DNA of 64,000 bases, from positions 3,162,001 through 3,226,000 of the forward strand of contig NZ_CP033107.1 in NCBI RefSeq assembly GCF_003856975.1, read 5' to 3'. Made by a program: the position numbers and the translations under genes. The DNA is from Plantibacter sp. PA-3-X8. Its GTDB lineage: Bacteria > Actinomycetota > Actinomycetes > Actinomycetales > Microbacteriaceae. Below the pieces are notes generated by a model. The model did no database searches, was not told the origin of the DNA, and was given only the letters and a program-made list of their open reading frames with translations. Shown here piece by piece: positions 54,879-64,000 of this stretch (positions are counted from its first letter, which is position 1; every line of letters begins with the position of its first letter).

Positions 54879-56310
54879 CGGAGGGCTCCTCCCCAGGCTG
54901 ATCGTCGGATTCGGGGGCGCCAGCCGTGGGCGACTCGGGTTCGTCGTCGAACTCGAGGAACTCCTCCACGACCACCATCGTCTCGCCCTCGTCGTCCGCA
55001 GCGGACTGCTCGAGCGCTTCGGAAGCGATCATCGCCCGGTCGTGCCAGACGGCCGCCTCCTCCTCACGGCCGAGGACCTCGAGGGTCTCGGCGTACGCGT
55101 TGAACAGCGCCGGGCTGTAGGAGAACGCACGCTTCGGGTCGAGCTGTGGGATCTGGAGCTCGAGCAGTGCGTCCTCGGTCTGCCCGAGATCGAGCCGGGC
55201 ACCCGACATCGCGATCGCGAGGGCGACGCGGACCGGTACGTCGAGGGTCGAGCGATCGACGGACCGTCCGAGTTCCAAGGCACGCTCCGGTCGGCCGACG
55301 CCGCGTTCACTGTCGACCATGAGCGGCAGCTGGTCGTCCTTGCCGGAGATTCGGCGGTAGGTCCGCAGCTCACGAAGAGCGAGCGCGTAGTCGCCGGTCT
55401 CGTACGCGGTGATGGCGAGGGTCTCGCGGACCATCGCGATCCGGCCGGCCCGACGGGCGGCGGACATCGCGTGGAGGTGGGCCAACGCAGGATCGCTGTC
55501 GATCAGTCGCGCCGCCATCGCCAGGTGTTGGGCGACGCCGTCGGCGTTCTCCTTGCTCAGGGTCTTCAGCTCGTTCCGCGCACCTTTGTCGAGGTCCTGC
55601 GGCGTAACGTCGTCGGGGATCTCCGGGTCGTCGTGACGCGGCCGGATCGACTTGAGCTCGAACGCGATGCGCTCTTCCTCGGTCAGCTCGCGCTCGCGTC
55701 GGAACGCGTCGCGGTCGCCGCGGGCCGGAGCGCCATCGCGCGTCCACAGCTCACGTCCACCGCTCTCGCGCCCGCGGTCGGGACGGCCACCACGCTCAGA
55801 GGAGTGTCCACGGTCGGTCCGGTTTCCGCGGTCCGGACGATCGCCGGACGACGGACGGTCGCCGCTCCGCGCAGGACGGTCGGACCGCTGGGGACGGTCC
55901 CCCGACGCCGGGCGGTCCCGCTGCCAGGCGGGACGGTCCGAACGCTGCGGACGGTCGCCGGACGCCGGACGATCCTTCTGCCACGCGGGACGATCAGACC
56001 GCTGCGGGCGGTCCCCCGACGCCGGGCGATCTTTCTGCCAGGCAGGACGATCCGAACGCTGCGGACGATCCCCCGATGACGGACGATCCCCCGATGACGG
56101 ACGGTCACCACTGCGTGATGGACGGTCGGATCGCTGCGGACGATCCGTGCGTGGACGATCGCTCCTGGGCGCATCGGATCGCTGCGGGCGGTCGGTGCCG
56201 CGAGCACGATCATCGCGCCGTGGAGCACCACCGTTCCCACGGTTGTCACCGGAAGATCTCGGAGGACGTCGCTCACCCTTGTCGGGCTGGTCTGCTGACT
56301 GGTCACTCAC
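54850..56310 (-). CDS. Repeat-rich basic/acidic protein with C-terminal helical (TPR-like) domain
   Basis: A 486-residue protein. Residues 1-210 are low-complexity, rich in Arg/Asp/Ser/Pro, with several tandem copies of a 19-residue unit containing SDRPAWQKDRPASGDRPQR. The rest is folded: TEEERIAFELKSIRPRHDDPEIP, then alpha-helical repeats (LAHLHAMSAARRAGRIAMVRETLAI, ALRELRTYRRISG, ALELGRS) and an acidic tail. The helical half resembles a TPR domain. GTG 56310 follows GGAG; GTG 56322 is possible. It lies between the rRNA operon and the HAD gene. The charged repeats suggest RNA binding or condensate formation, an inference. Confidence 0.82.
   Translation of the reverse strand: MSDQSADQPDKGERRPPRSSGDNRGNGGAPRRDDRARGTDRPQRSDAPRSDRPRTDRPQRSDRPSRSGDRPSSGDRPSSGDRPQRSDRPAWQKDRPASGDRPQRSDRPAWQKDRPASGDRPQRSDRPAWQRDRPASGDRPQRSDRPARSGDRPSSGDRPDRGNRTDRGHSSERGGRPDRGRESGGRELWTRDGAPARGDRDAFRRERELTEEERIAFELKSIRPRHDDPEIPDDVTPQDLDKGARNELKTLSKENADGVAQHLAMAARLIDSDPALAHLHAMSAARRAGRIAMVRETLAITAYETGDYALALRELRTYRRISGKDDQLPLMVDSERGVGRPERALELGRSVDRSTLDVPVRVALAIAMSGARLDLGQTEDALLELQIPQLDPKRAFSYSPALFNAYAETLEVLGREEEAAVWHDRAMIASEALEQSAADDEGETMVVVEEFLEFDDEPESPTAGAPESDDQPGEEPSGESAADEKA
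55860..56100 (-). repeat. Tandem 57-base coding repeats
   Basis: Three to four imperfect copies of a 57-base unit encode the (S)DRPAWQKDRPASGDRPQR repeats; flanking shorter SGDRPSSGDRP copies continue the pattern. Differences are mainly at third codon positions and K/R changes, so the copies are not recent expansion products only. Confidence 0.8.
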
Positions 56311-56420
56311 GATGATCTCCACGGTGCTCGGACGCCGTCACCCGGCGTCAACCTACTGTTGAATTCTTGTCCCACGGTACCCGTGAAACGACGACTTCAC
56401 GCACAAAGCGTGTTAACGCA

Positions 56421-56453
56421 AAATGGCCACCCAAGAACCTTGGGTGGCCATTT
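56421..56453 (-). terminator. Terminator of the rRNA operon
   Basis: AAATGGCCACCCAAG-AAC-CTTGGGTGGCCATTT: perfect 15-bp stem and a three-base loop, 13 bases beyond the 5S 3' end on the minus strand. Confidence 0.9.
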
Positions 56454-56465
56454 CAACGAAGAAGT

Positions 56466-56582
56466 CCGGCGGTGTCCTACTCTCCCACAGGGTCCCCCCT
56501 GCAGTACCATCGGCGCAAAGAGTCTTAGCTTCCGGGTTCGGAATGTGACCGGGCGTTTCCCTCTCGCTATGGCCGCCGAAAC
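56466..56582 (-). rRNA. rrf: 5S ribosomal RNA
   Basis: On the minus strand it contains the CATAGCGAGAGGGAAACGCC, CCGAACCCGGAAGCTAAG and GGGAGAGTAGGACACCGCC landmarks of actinobacterial 5S RNA. Ends are estimated to within a few bases. Last gene of the operon. Confidence 0.93.
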
Positions 56583-56721
56583 ACTATTGATGTATCAAAG
56601 TGAACAAGCAAACCAACACGCTGTGCGAACACAGTGGTGTTGTTTGCGGGTTCTCGACCGTACATCGAGAACCACTCAGTGGACGCGTAGCATCTTCGTA
56701 TTCAAACAAAGAAAGTGTTAT

Positions 56722-61797
<5,076 letters not shown>

Positions 61798-62399
61798 ATG
61801 TTGAATTGCACGACCACCGAAGTGACCGGCACATTTCGCGCACCATGCCACCGGAATAGGTGAACACGATGCAAGTTTGAAACTGACAGAACAAATCATT
61901 ACTGACTTGCTTTGTTTTGTTTAAATGTTTTCCAAAGGAATCTCTTACAACATCAACCAACCGAAAAGGAAGGCATCAATTGCACGAGGTTTTTGGCATT
62001 TGACATTGTGCACGCTGTTGAGTTCTCAAGGATCGGATGCTCCTGCCTTTGGCCATCACGACCGCCCTGCAGGGCAACTTCTCTAACTTACCACTTCTTC
62101 GGTTCTTGTCAAGTCGAACCAGGAGCTGATCTGAGTGGACCGGAGTCCGTCTGATCCTCACCGCTTCGATGACCCGAGAGCTGGGAAGTTCCAACCTAGT
62201 CTTGAAGTGAGACGATCTCAAGTGTGAGTTTGACTCACGCGGAGATCCTCGGCTTTTGGCTGGGTATCAGTCCCACTTGAGGCCGGGAAGCTCTTCCGCT
62301 TCCCGCACCTTTGGGGTGACGAGTGATTACTTTACGCAGACCGCCAGGGGCTGGCAAATCATCACTGCATCCCGGGCGTGTCGCCCGGATCCACGCGCT
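61798..62399 (-). promoter_or_regulatory. rRNA operon leader and promoter region
   Basis: No gene lies here. A good minus-strand promoter is TTGACA (62107-62112) and TAAGTT (62085-62090) with a 16-base spacer. The transcribed leader contains the actinobacterial CTTGAGAACTCAACAGCGTG element (62011-62030) used in rRNA processing/antitermination. AT-rich patches (61900-61935) precede the 16S. A hairpin with an 8-bp stem, CGGGAAGC...GCTTCCCG at 62284-62305, lies 95 bases beyond the beta-propeller gene and may end its transcript. Confidence 0.65.
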
Positions 62400-64000
62400 T
62401 CAGTCCCGATCAGCGTCACCGATGCCGAGGACGGCCGCCGAGTCGGAACCGGCCGCGACGACCGTCGCGACGGCCAGTGGGCTTCCGCCCCAAGCGGTGA
62501 ACGAGTACTCGTCTCCGGCGGAGTCGACCGACCAACCGCGCTCGCCCGTGGTCGCGTCGATGCCGACGAGCGTGCCGTCGAGCGTGAGCAGGAGGGTCCG
62601 ATCGCTGTATCCGACGAGGCTGCCCTCGGCGTCCTGCTCCTCGTATCGGATCTCACCGTCGCGAGCGCCGACCCCGGTGTATCCGCCTTCGCCGTCACCG
62701 AGCATGATCGTGTCGCCCACGGTGTAGGCGCCGTCCCAGGTGCTCGTCAGTCCGCTGCGCCACTCGACCTCGCCGGATCGCGGGTCGAGGCGGCGGACCC
62801 GCTCCCCCGACTGGTCGGCGACGACCAACAGCCCGCTCGCGTCGAGCACCACCGGCAGCGCCCCGGTCGCCTTCCAGCGCTCGGCGCCGGTGCGGTCGTC
62901 CACCCCGCGGATCGTGGTGTCGTTGCCGGAGTAGTCGATCGCGACGAGATCGCCGCCCACCTGCTGGTAGTACCAGGAGAGGTCGCCCTGCCAGTCGATG
63001 GTCGATCCGTCGTCGAGCGAGTAGACCGCACCGTCGTAGAAGAGCTTGTCGCCCGCGGTGGTCGCCCGCTCGCCGGCATCACCGCTGACCTCCCAGACCG
63101 GGTCGGTCAGGTCCGTCGACCGGTAGCGGCCGACCGTCCCGGTGCCGTCGGCCGTGGTCGACGAGATGAGCAGGTCACCCTCGAGACCCGGGACGAACGC
63201 CGCCGGCGCAGCGAAGTCGGCGAAGCCGATCCCCTCGACACTCGAGTGCTCTTGCGAGGTGGACACCACGTGCCCGTCGCGACGGCTCACGGCCACCATG
63301 AGGTCGCCCTGACTCAGCACGATCGCGGCCGCATCCGGTGGGGAGACGACCACCGGTGCGTCGAAGCGGTCGAACTCCGGAGAGAGCTCGGTGACGCGAC
63401 GGTCCCAGAGGGTGTGGCCGTTCGCCGTGTTCACCAGGGAGACCACCGTCTCGCCCGGAGCGTCGTCGAGGGTCGTCTGATCCAGTGGCCGGTCGGTCGA
63501 CCACACGAGCAGCGCGGTGTTGGGGCTCGCGGTGTACCCGTTGAGGTAGAGCTCGTCGCCCGCGGGCACCTCGTCGTCCAGCGGATGCGCGAGTTCCCAC
63601 GTTCCGACGGTCGGCCTCGTCGGGAGGTCGCGGAGGAGCGCGAGCCCCTCGACGCGGTGGGGAACGGCCGCGACCACGATGAGCACGACCGCGACGATCG
63701 CAGTGACCACGGCCAGCGCGAGTCCGCCGAGGAGGAACCATCGTCGGCGCGAGGGGGCCCGCTTGACCGTGGTGGGCAACGAATCAGGGTGCCAGAGGGC
63801 GCGGGGCGCAGTCGGTTCCCCAGGTGCCTCCCCCGCGGCGGTCGCCGAGACAGGTTCGGCCGCAGCGGCTGTCGCCGGGTGCGGAGTCGACGCCTGCGAC
63901 GGCGTCGGGTTGGTGGACTCGGGGTCCGGGACCGGTGTCGTCACCGCGATCGCCGGGATCGACGTCGCGATACCGGGGGGCGTGGGCTCAGTGGTGTCGA
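62400..64000 (-). CDS. PQQ-type beta-propeller membrane-anchored protein, N-terminus beyond the window
   Basis: At least 514 residues. A long Pro/Thr/Ala/Ser-rich cytoplasmic tail continues open to the window edge without a stop, so the true start may lie outside; the first start inside is GTG 63944. A membrane helix (WFLLGGLALAVVTAIVAVVLIVVAAV, by its ends) lies about 70-95 residues from that GTG, preceded by RRR, so the main part is outside the cell. The extracellular domain consists of PQQ/WD-like blades (NTANGHTLWDRRV, DDRTGAERWKATG, DPRSGEVEWRSG, DATTGERGWSVD). Function unknown; such proteins can be envelope assembly factors or sensors. Confidence 0.85.
   Translation of the reverse strand, partial: DTTEPTPPGIATSIPAIAVTTPVPDPESTNPTPSQASTPHPATAAAAEPVSATAAGEAPGEPTAPRALWHPDSLPTTVKRAPSRRRWFLLGGLALAVVTAIVAVVLIVVAAVPHRVEGLALLRDLPTRPTVGTWELAHPLDDEVPAGDELYLNGYTASPNTALLVWSTDRPLDQTTLDDAPGETVVSLVNTANGHTLWDRRVTELSPEFDRFDAPVVVSPPDAAAIVLSQGDLMVAVSRRDGHVVSTSQEHSSVEGIGFADFAAPAAFVPGLEGDLLISSTTADGTGTVGRYRSTDLTDPVWEVSGDAGERATTAGDKLFYDGAVYSLDDGSTIDWQGDLSWYYQQVGGDLVAIDYSGNDTTIRGVDDRTGAERWKATGALPVVLDASGLLVVADQSGERVRRLDPRSGEVEWRSGLTSTWDGAYTVGDTIMLGDGEGGYTGVGARDGEIRYEEQDAEGSLVGYSDRTLLLTLDGTLVGIDATTGERGWSVDSAGDEYSFTAWGGSPLAVATVVAAGSDSAAVLGIGDADRD

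Noticed and set aside
55860..56100. CRISPR-like tandem repeats
   Set aside because: They keep one reading frame, have no unique spacers, and encode the protein repeat of the adjacent gene.

Overview
The window is chromosomal DNA of a high-GC actinobacterium. The dense GC-rich codons, GTG starts, a 16S-23S-5S operon without spacer tRNAs, and the block der-cmk-tyrA-rluB-scpB-scpA-parA-xerD-NUDIX-pyrG-recN-nadK-tlyA point to the Microbacteriaceae; the genus is not decided by what I can see.

Layout. 1-8.25 kb: a minus-strand catabolic operon whose genes mostly overlap by 1-4 bases (class II HMG-CoA reductase, HMG-CoA lyase, PaiB-like flavoprotein, two amidohydrolases, an M20 amidohydrolase), followed by the start of a GAF histidine kinase. 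It is divergent from a GAF-PucR regulator, with two perfect inverted repeats between them. 10.3-23.1 kb: small metabolic and redox genes with local regulators (PadR, WYL, TetR, HxlR), several with palindromes in the divergent gaps. Two genes here carry single-base frameshifts (a sarcosine-oxidase-like FAD enzyme and a DoxX-like membrane protein).

23.0-33.7 kb: a genomic island of about 10.2 kb in tRNA-Pro(GGG). It is bounded by 205-bp imperfect direct repeats that contain the 3' end of an HxlR gene, a terminator and the 3' half of the tRNA. The cargo is visibly less GC-rich. It holds a three-gene operon (SIR2-like effector, small middle protein, zinc-hook SMC/Rad50-like ATPase) resembling the Lamassu / ABC-three-component defence architecture, a 1257-residue protein I do not recognise, and an HNH endonuclease gene. 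The SIR2 gene is cut by an in-frame TAG where related domains would be expected to continue. A run of 15 G lies between the SIR2 gene and the large protein. No integrase gene is visible.

33.9-40 kb: acyl-CoA ligase, flotillin plus NfeD-like pair, a NUDIX-NYN fusion and a TetR regulator. 40-56.3 kb: the conserved housekeeping block (ribosome GTPase, CMP kinase, tyrosine synthesis, chromosome segregation, recombination, CTP synthesis, DNA repair, NAD kinase, rRNA methylation, HAD phosphatase, and a protein with a long Arg/Asp/Ser/Pro repeat region). 56.4-62.1 kb: one rRNA operon on the minus strand with its promoter and terminator. 62.4-64 kb: a membrane-anchored beta-propeller protein running off the right edge.
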